NCBI RefSeq assembly: GCF_030756675.1 | Contig: NZ_JAVBXD010000046.1 | Location: 1-32,244, forward strand | Direction of reading: 5' to 3' | DNA length: 32,244 bases | Source of the DNA: Bacillus multifaciens | Lineage (GTDB): Bacteria; Bacillota; Bacilli; Bacillales; Bacillaceae_G | Part shown: one piece after another, positions 1 through 8,550 of the stretch | Position numbering within the stretch: the stretch's first letter is position 1 | Layout: every line of letters starts with the position of its first letter | Position numbers and translations under genes: made by a program | Notes under the pieces: model-generated | What the model was told of the DNA's origin: nothing | What the model saw: only the letters and a program-made list of their open reading frames with translations | Databases searched by the model: none

Positions 1-398
1 TTTTCTGCAAATCGAATCTTTTTTAATAGTTCATTTTCTGCTTTTAGTAAATTAATTTGTGCTTCCAGAAGAGCATTTTTCTTCTCTAGAGTAAGATCCT
101 TTGCCATAAATCGACCTAAACTATCAGCTCTCCTGTCACGTAAACCACTTATCCCGTTTTCATCGTAAGCCTTTTTCCATCTCTTACTAGCAGCCTTAAT
201 TCTATCCATTCCCAGAATTTCAACATCAAAGCCACACTCTTCAAAGATTTGTCTTGGAAACTTGCCTTTTTCTTTCTCTATGATAAATAAACGTTTAAAT
301 TCATCTGTATAAGTAATTCCCCTTGGTCTAACTGATTTTACATATGTATTAGATGATAGTAACTGCATTTCTTTTTCTGTAAAAATCTTTTTGCTCAT
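1..398 (-). CDS. IS3-type transposase, N-terminal HTH subunit (partial)
   Basis: The frame reads from an ATG at 398 leftwards past the window edge, giving about 132 residues beginning MSKKIFTEKEMQLL. It is open throughout. The N-terminal half has the helix-turn-helix pattern of IS3-family OrfA proteins that bind the element ends (TDEFKRLFIIEKEKGK, then a WKKAYDENGISGLRDRR linker). The C-terminal part is a Leu/Lys/Glu-rich coiled coil (LLEAQINLLKAENELLKK), typical of the leucine zipper just before the frameshift into the DDE subunit. GGAGACGGAG lies upstream as a possible ribosome binding site. The DDE subunit would lie beyond position 1, so it cannot be judged whether the element is intact. 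Family assignment is from pattern recognition. Confidence 0.8.
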   Translation of the reverse strand, partial: MSKKIFTEKEMQLLSSNTYVKSVRPRGITYTDEFKRLFIIEKEKGKFPRQIFEECGFDVEILGMDRIKAASKRWKKAYDENGISGLRDRRADSLGRFMAKDLTLEKKNALLEAQINLLKAENELLKKIRFAE

Positions 399-503
399 TC
401 GTTCTCCGTCTCCATGTTGTATTTTCAAGTTTTGTATTTCTTAATTATACAAAAATGTACCATACAGAGAGAGACTTTTTTAGTGTCTACTCTATAGGGT
501 ACA
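1..503 (-). mobile_element. IS3-type insertion sequence, left portion
   Basis: The OrfA-like frame and its leader belong to an element whose outer end appears to be near 503. Read on the minus strand it starts TGTACCCTATAGAGTAGACA. The boundary is inferred because homology to other repeats in this window (29815-29985 and 24942-25107) begins only a few bases later, at about 509. The second terminal repeat and the target duplication lie outside the window. Confidence 0.6.
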
Positions 504-508
504 CTTTA

Positions 509-577
509 CTTCTATGCATGGCCAGACGCTCTCGTCCACCTAAAAAAGATGGTTTCATGTCGTTTTTTTAATTTCTA
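509..577 (+). repeat. Truncated B. cereus-type dispersed repeat (right half)
   Basis: The stretch CTATGCATGGCCAGACGCTC followed by a variable A-rich piece and CATGTCGTTTTTTTAA matches the right part of the repeats at 29815-29985 and 24942-25107. The left half is missing exactly where the insertion sequence ends, so the IS probably inserted into or deleted part of this copy. The bcr family number cannot be assigned by eye. Confidence 0.55.
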
Positions 578-637
578 TTTATATAGTATGTGCTCAATTT
601 CTTCAATCCATTATAAAGAGAAGGAGGAGTCTTAAAT

Positions 638-820
638 ATGAGAATAATCAATTTATATAGAAATAAAATTTTATTGTTTATATATTTAAAAATGGTATTA
701 TCTATATATAGACAAAACAAGATTGTTTGTTTAGAATTTACAAAGTATGAGTCAGAATGTATTGTACTTTTCATTGGTTCATATTCTTTGTTTTTTTCTT
801 TATTGTATACACTTTTTTAA
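638..820 (+). CDS. Possible 60-residue hydrophobic small protein
   Basis: This is an ATG frame with a strong ribosome binding site (AAGGAGG at 621-627, 10 bases before the start). It encodes a very AT-rich 60-residue product with hydrophobic stretches near residues 10-22 and 43-58 (VLFIGSYSLFFSLLYTLF at the end). No family is recognised. It lies between the degenerate repeat and the chemoreceptor and could equally be the leftover start of a decayed gene or a chance frame in AT-rich DNA. The ribosome binding site is the only positive evidence. Confidence 0.3.
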   Translation: MRIINLYRNKILLFIYLKMVLSIYRQNKIVCLEFTKYESECIVLFIGSYSLFFSLLYTLF

Positions 821-854
821 TATCATCTTGGTTAGAACATAAAGGAGGAGCTGT

Positions 855-2837
855 ATGTCAAAAGTGTCTAAAATATTTCAGAATATGAATGTAGGAAAAA
901 AACTGCTACTTTCATTTTTTGTTATTTTAATTTCTACTGTGTCTGTAATAGGCGCTCTGTCTTATCAAACTGCAAAGAAGAACTTTGATAGTCAAATTAC
1001 AAGTAGTGTAAGTGAAAATATTAAAGTATTAGATAGTTTAATTAATCAAATAATTGATGAAAAGTATAATGATGTTACACATTTTTCTAAAGTCATTCAG
1101 CGCAATATGCAGGAGACTGAAAATGGAGAAAGTATTAGGAAGATGTTTGCAGAGTATGCGAGTTTTCATCCTGAAATCATCTACACTTATGTAGGAACTG
1201 AAAATGGATCATTTATTCAAGAACCGAATGTACAAATGCCGGCAGATTATAATCCGAAAGAGCGCCCTTGGTATATAGATGCAATGAAGAAAAGTGGCGA
1301 TATTGTGATAACAAGTCCGTATAAAGCTAAGGCGAGCGATGATATTGTTGTGACAATCTCTAAAAAATTAGATGATGGCAGCGGCGTCATTGGTATGGAT
1401 TTAAAGCTTGATAGTTTATTGAAAACAACAAAAATGATTAATATTGGTAAAGAGGGCTATGCATTTATTTTAGATCAAAATCAAAATGTTGTAACGCATC
1501 CAAAAGAGAAACCAGGTGCAAAAGCACCAGATGCTTGGGCAAAGCAAATGTACCAAGGAAATCATGGAACGTTCTCGTATACATACGGTGGTTCAGATAA
1601 GAAAATGGCCTTTGCAACGAATGCGAAAACGGGCTGGAAAATTGCAGGTACAATGTACACGAATGAAGTCATAAAAGCGGCAGAGCCTATCTTTTATAAT
1701 ACGTTGATTATTGCAGTAATCGCTCTTATTATTGGTGGAGTAATCATTTATTTTATTACGCTTTCCATTACGAAACCTTTAAAACAGTTGGTTGTTTCTT
1801 CTCATAAAATTAGTGATGGTGATTTAACAGAAACAATTGAAATTCGTTCAAACGATGAAATTGGTCAACTTGGAAAAGGGTTCAATGAAATGGTTGGGTC
1901 GCTGCGCGAGTTGATTTCAAGAATTAATTCTTCAGCGGGGCATGTAGCTGCTTCATCAGAAGAATTAACAGCCAGCGTGAGACAAGCAGGTGAAGCGACT
2001 GAACAAATTACGATGGCAATTGATCAAGTGTCAAGCGGCGCAGTTACACAAACAAAAGGTGTTGAACAGGGTGCAATGTTGCTTCAAGAAGTGACAGAGG
2101 GAATTCAACATGTGGCAGCTACGTCATCTGTTATTGCAACGTCATCTGCATATACACGTCAAAAAGCAGAAAATGGCGATCAACTTGTTGCGCAAACGGT
2201 AAGTCAAATGCAATCGATTCATCAGTCAGTTGCAGAATCTGATCAGATTATTAAATTATTAGATAATAAATCAAAGCAAATTGGCGATATATTAGAAGTA
2301 ATTCAAAATATTGCAGATCAAACAAATTTATTAGCATTGAATGCAGCAATTGAAGCAGCAAGGGCAGGGGAACACGGTAGAGGCTTCGCCATTGTTGCGG
2401 AAGAAGTACGTAAATTAGCAGAACAATCGAGCACATCTTCAAATGAGATTGGAAAGTTAATTACAGAAATTCAAGAAGATATGAGTAAAACAGTTAGTTC
2501 TATGAATCATGTGAATACAGAAGTGCAGTCAGGACTTGTGATTGCCAATGAAACGAAGCAAAGTTTTACTGAAATTCTTCAGTCTACAAGTGAGATTGCA
2601 ACACAAATTGAAAGTCTAGTTCAGACGGCAAAACAAATGTCCAAAGGGGCAGGTGAAGTGTCAGTTTCAGTTGGTGAAATTGCAATAACAGCAAATAACA
2701 ATGCATCAAGCACTCAAAGTGTAGCGGCATCAGCAGAAGAACAATTGGCATCTATAGAAGAAATAAGTTCAGCAGCTGGAACGTTATCACAAATGGCTGA
2801 GGAGTTACAAATATTAATTGAAAGATTTAAGGTGTAA
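855..2837 (+). CDS. Methyl-accepting chemotaxis protein (dCache sensor, HAMP)
   Basis: This 660-residue transmembrane chemoreceptor would signal to CheA through CheW. The start has AAAGGAGGAG just upstream. A membrane helix at about residues 16-36 is followed by an extracellular region of about 240 residues with dCache_1 features ([17 protein letters not shown], then [11 protein letters not shown], then [12 protein letters not shown] and [16 protein letters not shown]). A second membrane helix lies at about 284-305, then a HAMP linker (ITKPLKQL onward) and a long cytoplasmic coiled coil. The signalling tip is strongly conserved ([20 protein letters not shown], then [16 protein letters not shown]). 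Such sensors often bind amino acids or other small organic molecules, but the ligand cannot be read from the sequence. The gene stands alone with its own terminator. Confidence 0.95.
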   Translation: MSKVSKIFQNMNVGKKLLLSFFVILISTVSVIGALSYQTAKKNFDSQITSSVSENIKVLDSLINQIIDEKYNDVTHFSKVIQRNMQETENGESIRKMFAEYASFHPEIIYTYVGTENGSFIQEPNVQMPADYNPKERPWYIDAMKKSGDIVITSPYKAKASDDIVVTISKKLDDGSGVIGMDLKLDSLLKTTKMINIGKEGYAFILDQNQNVVTHPKEKPGAKAPDAWAKQMYQGNHGTFSYTYGGSDKKMAFATNAKTGWKIAGTMYTNEVIKAAEPIFYNTLIIAVIALIIGGVIIYFITLSITKPLKQLVVSSHKISDGDLTETIEIRSNDEIGQLGKGFNEMVGSLRELISRINSSAGHVAASSEELTASVRQAGEATEQITMAIDQVSSGAVTQTKGVEQGAMLLQEVTEGIQHVAATSSVIATSSAYTRQKAENGDQLVAQTVSQMQSIHQSVAESDQIIKLLDNKSKQIGDILEVIQNIADQTNLLALNAAIEAARAGEHGRGFAIVAEEVRKLAEQSSTSSNEIGKLITEIQEDMSKTVSSMNHVNTEVQSGLVIANETKQSFTEILQSTSEIATQIESLVQTAKQMSKGAGEVSVSVGEIAITANNNASSTQSVAASAEEQLASIEEISSAAGTLSQMAEELQILIERFKV

Positions 2838-2840
2838 TGA

Positions 2841-2876
2841 AAAAAGCACGTGAATAAGATGATTCACGTGCTTTTT
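2841..2876 (+). terminator. Rho-independent terminator after the chemoreceptor
   Basis: A perfect 15-bp stem, AAAAAGCACGTGAAT with its complement, has a 6-base loop (AAGATG) and begins directly after the chemoreceptor stop. It ends in a T run. Confidence 0.9.
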
Positions 2877-2932
2877 GCTTTGTATGCCCGATTTGTTCAA
2901 TGAATTCTTATTGAGGAATAAGCCGTTTCACT

Positions 2933-3973
2933 TTATGTTTTTTGCTGTTGCTTGAATGCAATAATTGGAAGGAGGATTAAGCTAATCCATCCAATCATAG
3001 GATATAACATATGAAGTAATTCACTATAACCGATATAACTAAAACAATAACTAATTAGTAAGATGAAATAAATAATGATGTTACTTCTCCAGCCGGTGAT
3101 AGATTGAAGTTGTTTCGTCATACCAAATATATTACCGACAAGTGTTGTAAATACTTCTCCGAAAATAATTAATACAAAAAAGAAATGAAAAGTAGCATTG
3201 AAGCGACGTACAACTTCTGCCATTGGGATATTATATTGATAAAATTGTTCGACAGATAAAATGGCAAAGTGACTACATAATAAAATTAAACATAGCCCTG
3301 CCCCGCCTAACATACCACCCCATTTAATGGCTTTCTGGTCCTTGACTTCACTTGCTAATGGTACAAGTACACTTTGAGCGAGGGAGAGATTGAGTGCAAC
3401 ATATGTAATTGGACTTGTAACCCATTTGCTATTCCAATCTTCAGTAGGTGTCATGTTGAAAATAGAAGATACATCATGAAAGAGTGTTGTAATAGATAGC
3501 CCCACGATAAAAATCATCATAATTGGTACGACGAGTGAATTGACTTCGAATACCCCTTGTAATCCTCGGCTGCCAATAATAATACAAGCGAGTATCGTTA
3601 TAAAGATTCCAAGTTGTCTTGGGAGGCGAAGTTGCTCTTCAAATACCGCTCCAGCTCCAGAAAGCATGACGCTTGTTACACCAAATAATACGAGAAGTAA
3701 TAAAATATTTACAACGTTTCCGAAGACATCACCAAATAAATATTTGTTAAATTCTTGAGCAGAAAATGCTTTAATTTGCGAAGAAAGCAACATCATTTTT
3801 GTTCCTATCCAAATAAAGAAAATGCCGCTTACTAAAATGCCGATTGTTCCATATGTTCCATGAATTGTAAAGAACTCAACAATTTCTCTTCCAGTTGCAA
3901 ATCCAGCTCCAACGACAGTCCCTATATAAGTAGCAGCAATTTTTTTAGCTACTTTCCATTGCTGATTATCCAT
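2933..3973 (-). CDS. YkvI-family polytopic membrane protein
   Basis: This 346-residue protein has about ten hydrophobic helices. The N-terminus (KIAATYIGTVVGAGFATGRE) has the glycine-rich first helix seen in the YkvI family of Bacillus, which is distantly related to LeuT-fold amino-acid/cation symporters. Other family-like segments are GSRGLQGVFEVNSLVVPIMM and VALNLSLAQSVLVPLASEV. The likely role is secondary transport across the cytoplasmic membrane; the substrate is unknown. The start is an ATG with AGAGGGA upstream. It is convergent with the chemoreceptor and monocistronic. The family call rests on recall of sequence features, not a search. Confidence 0.8.
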   Translation of the reverse strand: MDNQQWKVAKKIAATYIGTVVGAGFATGREIVEFFTIHGTYGTIGILVSGIFFIWIGTKMMLLSSQIKAFSAQEFNKYLFGDVFGNVVNILLLLVLFGVTSVMLSGAGAVFEEQLRLPRQLGIFITILACIIIGSRGLQGVFEVNSLVVPIMMIFIVGLSITTLFHDVSSIFNMTPTEDWNSKWVTSPITYVALNLSLAQSVLVPLASEVKDQKAIKWGGMLGGAGLCLILLCSHFAILSVEQFYQYNIPMAEVVRRFNATFHFFFVLIIFGEVFTTLVGNIFGMTKQLQSITGWRSNIIIYFILLISYCFSYIGYSELLHMLYPMIGWISLILLPIIAFKQQQKT

Positions 3974-4027
3974 GTAATCCCTCTTTCTTATGTTATGAGC
4001 TGATTTATTTGTTACATAGACTTTGAG

Positions 4028-4096
4028 AGTAATGCGGGATAAAGTATAACATCCATCAGTCGTTTCTTCCGTTTTGAGATAAGAGAAGTTTCACTA
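4028..4096. repeat. Possible degenerate bcr1 remnant
   Basis: In the gap between YkvI and the next gene, TAATGCGGGATAAA (4031-4044) matches the reversed 5' end of the bcr1 copy at 11092. The bases just after it, with ATCCATCAGT, resemble the reversed 3' end, and GAAGTTTCACT occurs at 4085-4095. The central hairpin arms are absent, so this would be a decayed or deleted copy. The rest of the 3974-4240 gap shows nothing else recognisable. Confidence 0.35.
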
Positions 4097-4235
4097 CCTG
4101 CTGAAAACTTTACTTAATTTCATACATATGAAAGAGTTTGGACAAACATACGATAAAGTGATAAATTCATATGATTTTTTTAAATGTGAGACTAGTGATA
4201 AGGTGTGTTTTTTCATTATTCATATTTATCTTGTA

Positions 4236-4249
4236 ATTTATGGTATAAT
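4236..4249 (+). promoter_or_regulatory. Extended -10 promoter element
   Basis: TGGTATAAT (4241-4249) is a consensus extended -10 (TGnTATAAT), 23 bases before the ATG at 4272. No good -35 box is visible, which fits an extended -10 promoter. It is assigned by sequence pattern only. Confidence 0.5.
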
Positions 4250-4271
4250 GAAGAAAAAGGGGGCGGAGAAG

Positions 4272-4730
4272 ATGTTTCGCTTTTTTAAAAAAGGTAAGGA
4301 TGAAAGAGAGATTACGAAAGATGAATTAGAACTTGCTATGGCAAAATTTCTTGAAGCAAATGCTAATGTCGTATATACAGTATTAGTAAATGATGACTAC
4401 ACGGTTAATTATGACTTATTAAAACCTTATTTACCGGCTTTTCCTACGAATACATTTATTATTACAAAGGAGACGCTTGAAGTCTTTGAGAGTACACGGG
4501 AAAACCTTGCGCTTGTTAAAGAAATTGATGATGTACAACGTGCTGTGGATCAATATGTAACGGAAAAGGAAGTTTTTCCAATCGTTGAAGGAAATGAAAA
4601 TCGCCTTATTTGTTCGATCAAGTTAGGTCCATACTTAAAAAGAGGATTAGACCGAAATTTATATGTATCAGAGAAACATTATTTAGTGACAAGTAAACCA
4701 GATAAAATAAATACAACCACTGTACGATAA
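4272..4730 (+). CDS. Conserved hypothetical cytosolic protein, 152 residues
   Basis: The frame is open further upstream (from 4128). The ATG at 4272 is preferred because GGGGGCGGAG lies just before it and the promoter-like TATAAT at 4244-4249 lies downstream of the longer start. The product begins MFRFFKKGKDEREITKDELE. It has no signal peptide or membrane helix and alternates acidic/basic helical stretches with a hydrophobic core (NANVVYTVLVNDDYTVNYDL). It may belong to a Bacillus-specific DUF family (possibly DUF3939), but I am not certain of that. A terminator follows immediately. No function is proposed. Confidence 0.75.
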   Translation: MFRFFKKGKDEREITKDELELAMAKFLEANANVVYTVLVNDDYTVNYDLLKPYLPAFPTNTFIITKETLEVFESTRENLALVKEIDDVQRAVDQYVTEKEVFPIVEGNENRLICSIKLGPYLKRGLDRNLYVSEKHYLVTSKPDKINTTTVR

Positions 4731-4763
4731 AGAAACAACAATGAAGTAGTGTTGTTTCTTTAT
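4729..4763 (+). terminator. Rho-independent terminator
   Basis: AAAGAAACAAC pairs perfectly with GTTGTTTCTTT across an 11-base loop. It starts within the stop codon of the preceding gene. Confidence 0.8.
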
Positions 4764-4803
4764 TGTAAGCATCATGCGGAAGGTGTAGAGAAGAGGAAAC
4801 TTC

Positions 4804-6069
4804 ATGATTCTAAAGGAATGGGACTTAAATTTAAAGATTCGTCTAGTAGGGGAATGGCTCTTCGGACTTTTCTTTTGGATGCTTCTTCCGTTTATGGCGA
4901 TATATTTTGCGGAAGAACTAGGGAAAACGACGGCTGGAATATTACTTGTATTGTCGCAAGTATTATCTGTTTTTGCTAATTTAGTAGGCGGATATTTAGC
5001 GGATACGTATGGCCGTAAGCGTATGATGGTGATTGCTACATTTGTACAAAGTGCTGCCTTTGTACTATTTGCTTTTGCTAATTCACCATGGTTGCAATCG
5101 CCTCTCTTAACATTTGCAGCTTTTTCTCTTATTGGTATTATGGGTTCTTTATATTATCCGGCGAGTGCAGCGATGGTTGCTGATTTAGTACCTGAAGAGC
5201 AGCAAAGTAAAGTATTTGCCATTTTTTATACAATGATAAATATTAATGTTGTGTTGGGACCGATTTTAGGAGCGTTTTTCTTTTTTTCTTATCGTTTTGA
5301 ATTGTTATTGGCGAGCGTTATCATTAATTTTATATTAGCATTTGTATTACTTAAGTTTATAAAAGAGACGTTACCAGCGAATAGAACAAAAGTAGAAAAG
5401 CAAAGCGGATGGGTTACTGTTGTGAATGAACAAATAAAGAATTATCGAATTATTTTTCAAGACGGTGTCTTTCTGTTGTTCATTGTTGCAGGTATTCTTG
5501 TTGCTCAGACTTTTACACAGCTGGATTTATTGTTAGCTGTATACATAAAGGAAAATGTACCTACGCAAGAGTTTTTTAATCTGATGATAAATGGTGAGAA
5601 ATTGTTTAGTTGGATTATTGCGGAAAATGGATTTTTGGTTGCTTTATTTACTGTTTATGTAACGAGATTAGCAAATTACTTTTCTGAGCGAACTGTCTTT
5701 TTGTTGTCATCTCTTACATACGGAATAGCGATGGTTATTTTTCCAAACACTGTATCAGTCTGGGGCCTTATTATTGCTATGCTCATTTTCACGTTCGGCG
5801 AGCTATTGGTTGTTGGGATTCAAAATAGTTTCGTTTCTAAGTTAGCACCTGAACATATGCGAGGGCAATATTTTGCGGCAGCAACACTTCGGTGGTCTGT
5901 TGGCCGAACAATTGCACCAATTGCGATTCCTTTAACAGCATGGATAGGTTATCAATACACATTTTACATCATTGCAGTACTTGCGTTTTTAAGTGCATTT
6001 TTATATTTTGTGATGTTCCAGTTGTTACAAGGCCGAAAAGTTCAGGTGAAAAAGGTGATGAATGAGTAA
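4804..6069 (+). CDS. Major facilitator superfamily (MDR-type) transporter
   Basis: This 421-residue protein has about 12 hydrophobic helices. The MFS signature between helices 2 and 3 is clear (GGYLADTYGRKRMM, residues about 62-75), and the Asp/Gly-Arg-Lys pattern is that of proton-coupled drug exporters. A second family-like motif near helix 5 reads NINVVLGPILGAFFF. The start ATG at 4804 follows AGAGGAAAC. An overlapping frame that begins at 4749 is not coding. A likely role is efflux of a small toxic compound; the substrate cannot be inferred. The gene has its own downstream hairpin and is convergent with the next gene. Confidence 0.88.
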   Translation: MILKEWDLNLKIRLVGEWLFGLFFWMLLPFMAIYFAEELGKTTAGILLVLSQVLSVFANLVGGYLADTYGRKRMMVIATFVQSAAFVLFAFANSPWLQSPLLTFAAFSLIGIMGSLYYPASAAMVADLVPEEQQSKVFAIFYTMININVVLGPILGAFFFFSYRFELLLASVIINFILAFVLLKFIKETLPANRTKVEKQSGWVTVVNEQIKNYRIIFQDGVFLLFIVAGILVAQTFTQLDLLLAVYIKENVPTQEFFNLMINGEKLFSWIIAENGFLVALFTVYVTRLANYFSERTVFLLSSLTYGIAMVIFPNTVSVWGLIIAMLIFTFGELLVVGIQNSFVSKLAPEHMRGQYFAAATLRWSVGRTIAPIAIPLTAWIGYQYTFYIIAVLAFLSAFLYFVMFQLLQGRKVQVKKVMNE

Positions 6070-6096
6070 GTTAAGTAAATATGAAAATAAGTATAT

Positions 6097-6135
6097 ATAA
6101 CAGATGCCCTCTTTTTGTAAGAGGGCATCTGTTAT
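6097..6135 (+). terminator. Hairpin between convergent genes
   Basis: ATAACAGATGCCCTC pairs over 15 bp with GAGGGCATCTGTTAT across a 9-base loop. It sits between the MFS gene (+) and the DUF1259-like gene (-) and probably serves as a terminator for one or both. The T tracts are weak. Confidence 0.7.
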
Positions 6136-6161
6136 GTTTTAAACATCTCTTTTGTTATACA

Positions 6162-6578
6162 TTAACTCCCATTATCAGCAATCGGATAGCTACTAAGGAC
6201 GGAAAAAGAATTTGCCAATTTTTTTGCGAAATGTAATGGTGGCTCTACTGATTGGACATGAACATACATGATTAATGGATTCATATATAACCAATGATTA
6301 TGTAAAGCACTTACAATAATTCTTTGTTGTGTGATTGATTGCATAAATGAGGGGATTTCTTCTTGCAAAATAGCAATTTCTCCTAAATTTAATGCATTAC
6401 CATGTTGATCCAATGATTCGAAGCCTACTCCGACAGGTACTACAGACATACTCGGTTTTCCTTGAACAAGCACCTTTAAATTGCGATGGAAAGATACTGA
6501 ACATGAATTTTGATTGATTTTACTTTTTCCTTTCAGAATTGTAGCAAATTGTTCACAAAGAAAATTAAAGTTGTTCAT
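6162..6578 (-). CDS. DUF1259 (LppY/LpqO-type) protein
   Basis: This 138-residue product lacks a signal peptide. Its central segment (IIVSALHNHWLYMNPLIMYV) matches the pattern of DUF1259 proteins, whose His-rich motif (ALHNHWL, then MYVH) is the most conserved part of the family. Family members elsewhere are often lipoproteins with two such domains; this copy is a single domain without a lipobox. AGAGGGGGA precedes the ATG. Biochemical function is unknown for the family. Confidence in the family call is moderate because it rests on the motif. Confidence 0.75.
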   Translation of the reverse strand: MNNFNFLCEQFATILKGKSKINQNSCSVSFHRNLKVLVQGKPSMSVVPVGVGFESLDQHGNALNLGEIAILQEEIPSFMQSITQQRIIVSALHNHWLYMNPLIMYVHVQSVEPPLHFAKKLANSFSVLSSYPIADNGS

Positions 6579-6662
6579 AAATTAAATCCCCCTCTATTAT
6601 ATGGAATGGGAATTTTCACTTTATTTTCAACCTTTATGTCTTCATAATTTGTACATCCATTT

Positions 6663-6854
6663 TTAGTGAGAAATTCCTCTTTCAAAATGATTCATTTCAA
6701 CTAAGGTAAGAATATATTCGTAATTATCAACCATTCTTTTAATTTCATTGCGTTCACTCTCTGTTAATTTCACATCTTTTAATTGTTTACATAGTCGAGA
6801 TTTTTGGCTTTCTAATTGTTTTTTTGTCTCATGATAGTTGTAAGAGCGTTTCAC
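6663..6854 (-). CDS. Small hypothetical coiled-coil protein, 63 residues
   Basis: The start codon is GTG at 6854, preceded by AAGGAGGGTGATG, which is a good ribosome binding site. The product (starting MKRSYNYHETKKQLESQKSR) is highly charged and predicted helical, with no membrane segment. It may belong to one of the short Bacillus DUF families (possibly DUF3896), but that is a guess. It is transcribed in the same direction as the DUF1259-like gene, 84 bases upstream of it, so the two could share a transcript. Confidence 0.6.
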   Translation of the reverse strand: MKRSYNYHETKKQLESQKSRLCKQLKDVKLTESERNEIKRMVDNYEYILTLVEMNHFERGISH

Positions 6855-7024
6855 GTTATCATCACCCTCCTTACATTTTCTATCTTCATTTTTATTATAC
6901 GGATAAATACCAGAAATAAGTGCATATCTCCTTCTGTTTTTTGTGGAAATTTAGAAAAATAAAAGTATGATACATCCTTTCTTTGAATAAAATGCATTGA
7001 ACTATGAATTTGTGCTGATGAGTA

Positions 7025-7035
7025 GGGGGGGGGGG
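7025..7035 (+). repeat. Homopolymeric run of 11 G before a start codon
   Basis: Eleven consecutive G residues lie directly before the ATG at 7036. With the preceding A at 7024 the 5' end reads AGGGGG and can act as a ribosome binding site, and the rest is spacer. Slippage here would change spacing for the 7036 start or change frame for any start further upstream. Confidence 0.9.
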
Positions 7036-8511
7036 ATGATGCGATTGAATATGCAATCCCGTCTTACAACAAATGAGATGGTATCTATTATTGACAATGG
7101 ATTACCAAAAACGACAGTACCGAAAAATATTATTATTATTGGGGCGGGCATGGCTGGGTTAGTGACAGGATCATTATTAAAGGCTGCTGGTCATCGCGTG
7201 AAAATATTAGAAGCAAATAATCGTATTGGTGGGCGTATCTATACGATGAGAATGCCAGAGACAGGTTTATACTTAGATGTTGGGGCTATGCGCATTCCTT
7301 ATACACATAAATTAACACTTGCATATAATAAGAAGTTTGGACTGAAATTAAATCCGTTTATTAATCGAAATGATACAGATATTATATATGCAAATGGTCG
7401 AAAAACAACATTGAAAGAATATGAGAAAAATCCAAGTCTTTTACATTATCCAGTGGCAGTGAATGAAGAAGGAAAATCATCCGAAGAGTTGTTGATGTTA
7501 GCGATACAGCCCATTCTTGATTTTATTAAAAGAAATCCAGAAAAAAATTGGAGTATTGTAGAAAAAGATTTTGGTAGATATTCTACAGCGGAGTTTTTAA
7601 AGGATTATCCTCATCAATATAAGATGTCTTTTTCACCAGCTGCTGTAGAGATGATAGGGGTACTTCTTGATTTAGAAGGATTTTTAGAAAGGTCTTTTGT
7701 AGAAACGTTACGCTTTATTTTTATTTTCCAGCAATCTACAGGTTTTTATGAAATTGAAGGTGGTAATGATGCGTTGCCAAAGTCTTTTTTACCGCAATTG
7801 AAAGATGATATTATCTTTCAACAAAAGTTAATGAAAATAGTGCAGCAAGAAAAAGGAGTTATAGCTTATTTTCGTAATGAGAAAACGTTTGAATATAGCA
7901 GTATTACAGGGGATATTATCATTGTCACCATTCCCTTTACTACAATGCGATTTGTTGAAATTGAACCGTATGATTCCGTTTCTCATGAAAAGTGGAGAGC
8001 CATTCGCGAATTGCATTACATGGCTGCGACGAAGATTGGAATTCAATTTAAAAGTCGTTTTTGGGAAAAACAAGGTCAACTTGGTGGACGAATTATAACG
8101 GATTTGCCTATTCGTTATGCATATTATCCAAGTTATGGTATTGGTACAAAAGGGCCAGGAATGGTACTCGGAAGTTACACATGGTCGTATGATGCATTAT
8201 TGTGGGATGGTTTATCTGAAAGTGACCGTATTTATTATACTTTGCAAAACTTGGGAACAATACTTGGGAATCAAGTGTATGATGAATTTATCTCTGGTAT
8301 ATCGAAGAGCTGGACATTAGATCCGTACGCGTTAGGAGGGTTTGCAATTTTTCAAGCGAATCAAGAAGCAGAATTACAACTTAATATTGTAAAACCTGAA
8401 GGGAGGATATATTTTGCAGGAGATCATACTACGCTGTATCACGGTTGGATACAAGGGGCAATTGAATCAGGAATTCGGAGTGCAGCAGAAATAAATCAAT
8501 TACAAATTTAA
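7036..8511 (+). CDS. Flavin monoamine oxidase family protein
   Basis: This is an FAD-dependent amine oxidase of 491 residues from the ATG at 7036. The ADP-binding Rossmann motif is IIIIGAGMAGLVTGSLLKAAGH (residues about 33-54), followed by an acidic residue at 59 (ILEA) and RIGGR at 63-67, which defines the family. The C-terminal flavin motif is also present (YFAGDHTTLYHGWIQGAIES). No signal peptide is evident, so it is probably cytosolic and would oxidise an amine or amino acid with release of hydrogen peroxide. The frame is open from a TTG at 6997, but 7036 is preferred because only it has a plausible AGGGGG Shine-Dalgarno at 6-base spacing, provided by the G tract. A terminator follows. 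Substrate unknown. Confidence 0.9.
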   Translation: MMRLNMQSRLTTNEMVSIIDNGLPKTTVPKNIIIIGAGMAGLVTGSLLKAAGHRVKILEANNRIGGRIYTMRMPETGLYLDVGAMRIPYTHKLTLAYNKKFGLKLNPFINRNDTDIIYANGRKTTLKEYEKNPSLLHYPVAVNEEGKSSEELLMLAIQPILDFIKRNPEKNWSIVEKDFGRYSTAEFLKDYPHQYKMSFSPAAVEMIGVLLDLEGFLERSFVETLRFIFIFQQSTGFYEIEGGNDALPKSFLPQLKDDIIFQQKLMKIVQQEKGVIAYFRNEKTFEYSSITGDIIIVTIPFTTMRFVEIEPYDSVSHEKWRAIRELHYMAATKIGIQFKSRFWEKQGQLGGRIITDLPIRYAYYPSYGIGTKGPGMVLGSYTWSYDALLWDGLSESDRIYYTLQNLGTILGNQVYDEFISGISKSWTLDPYALGGFAIFQANQEAELQLNIVKPEGRIYFAGDHTTLYHGWIQGAIESGIRSAAEINQLQI

Positions 8512-8544
8512 AAAGAACATGGGATACATTCCCATGTTCTTTTT
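8510..8544 (+). terminator. Rho-independent terminator (bidirectional)
   Basis: AAAAAGAACATGGG pairs perfectly with CCCATGTTCTTTTT across a 7-base loop between convergent genes. A and T runs on both sides suit termination in both directions. Confidence 0.9.
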
Positions 8545-8550
8545 GTGTAT

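Noticed and set aside
4749-4979. A 76-codon frame overlapping the start of the MFS gene
   Set aside because: It runs through the preceding terminator and is a shadow of the MFS frame; no family features.
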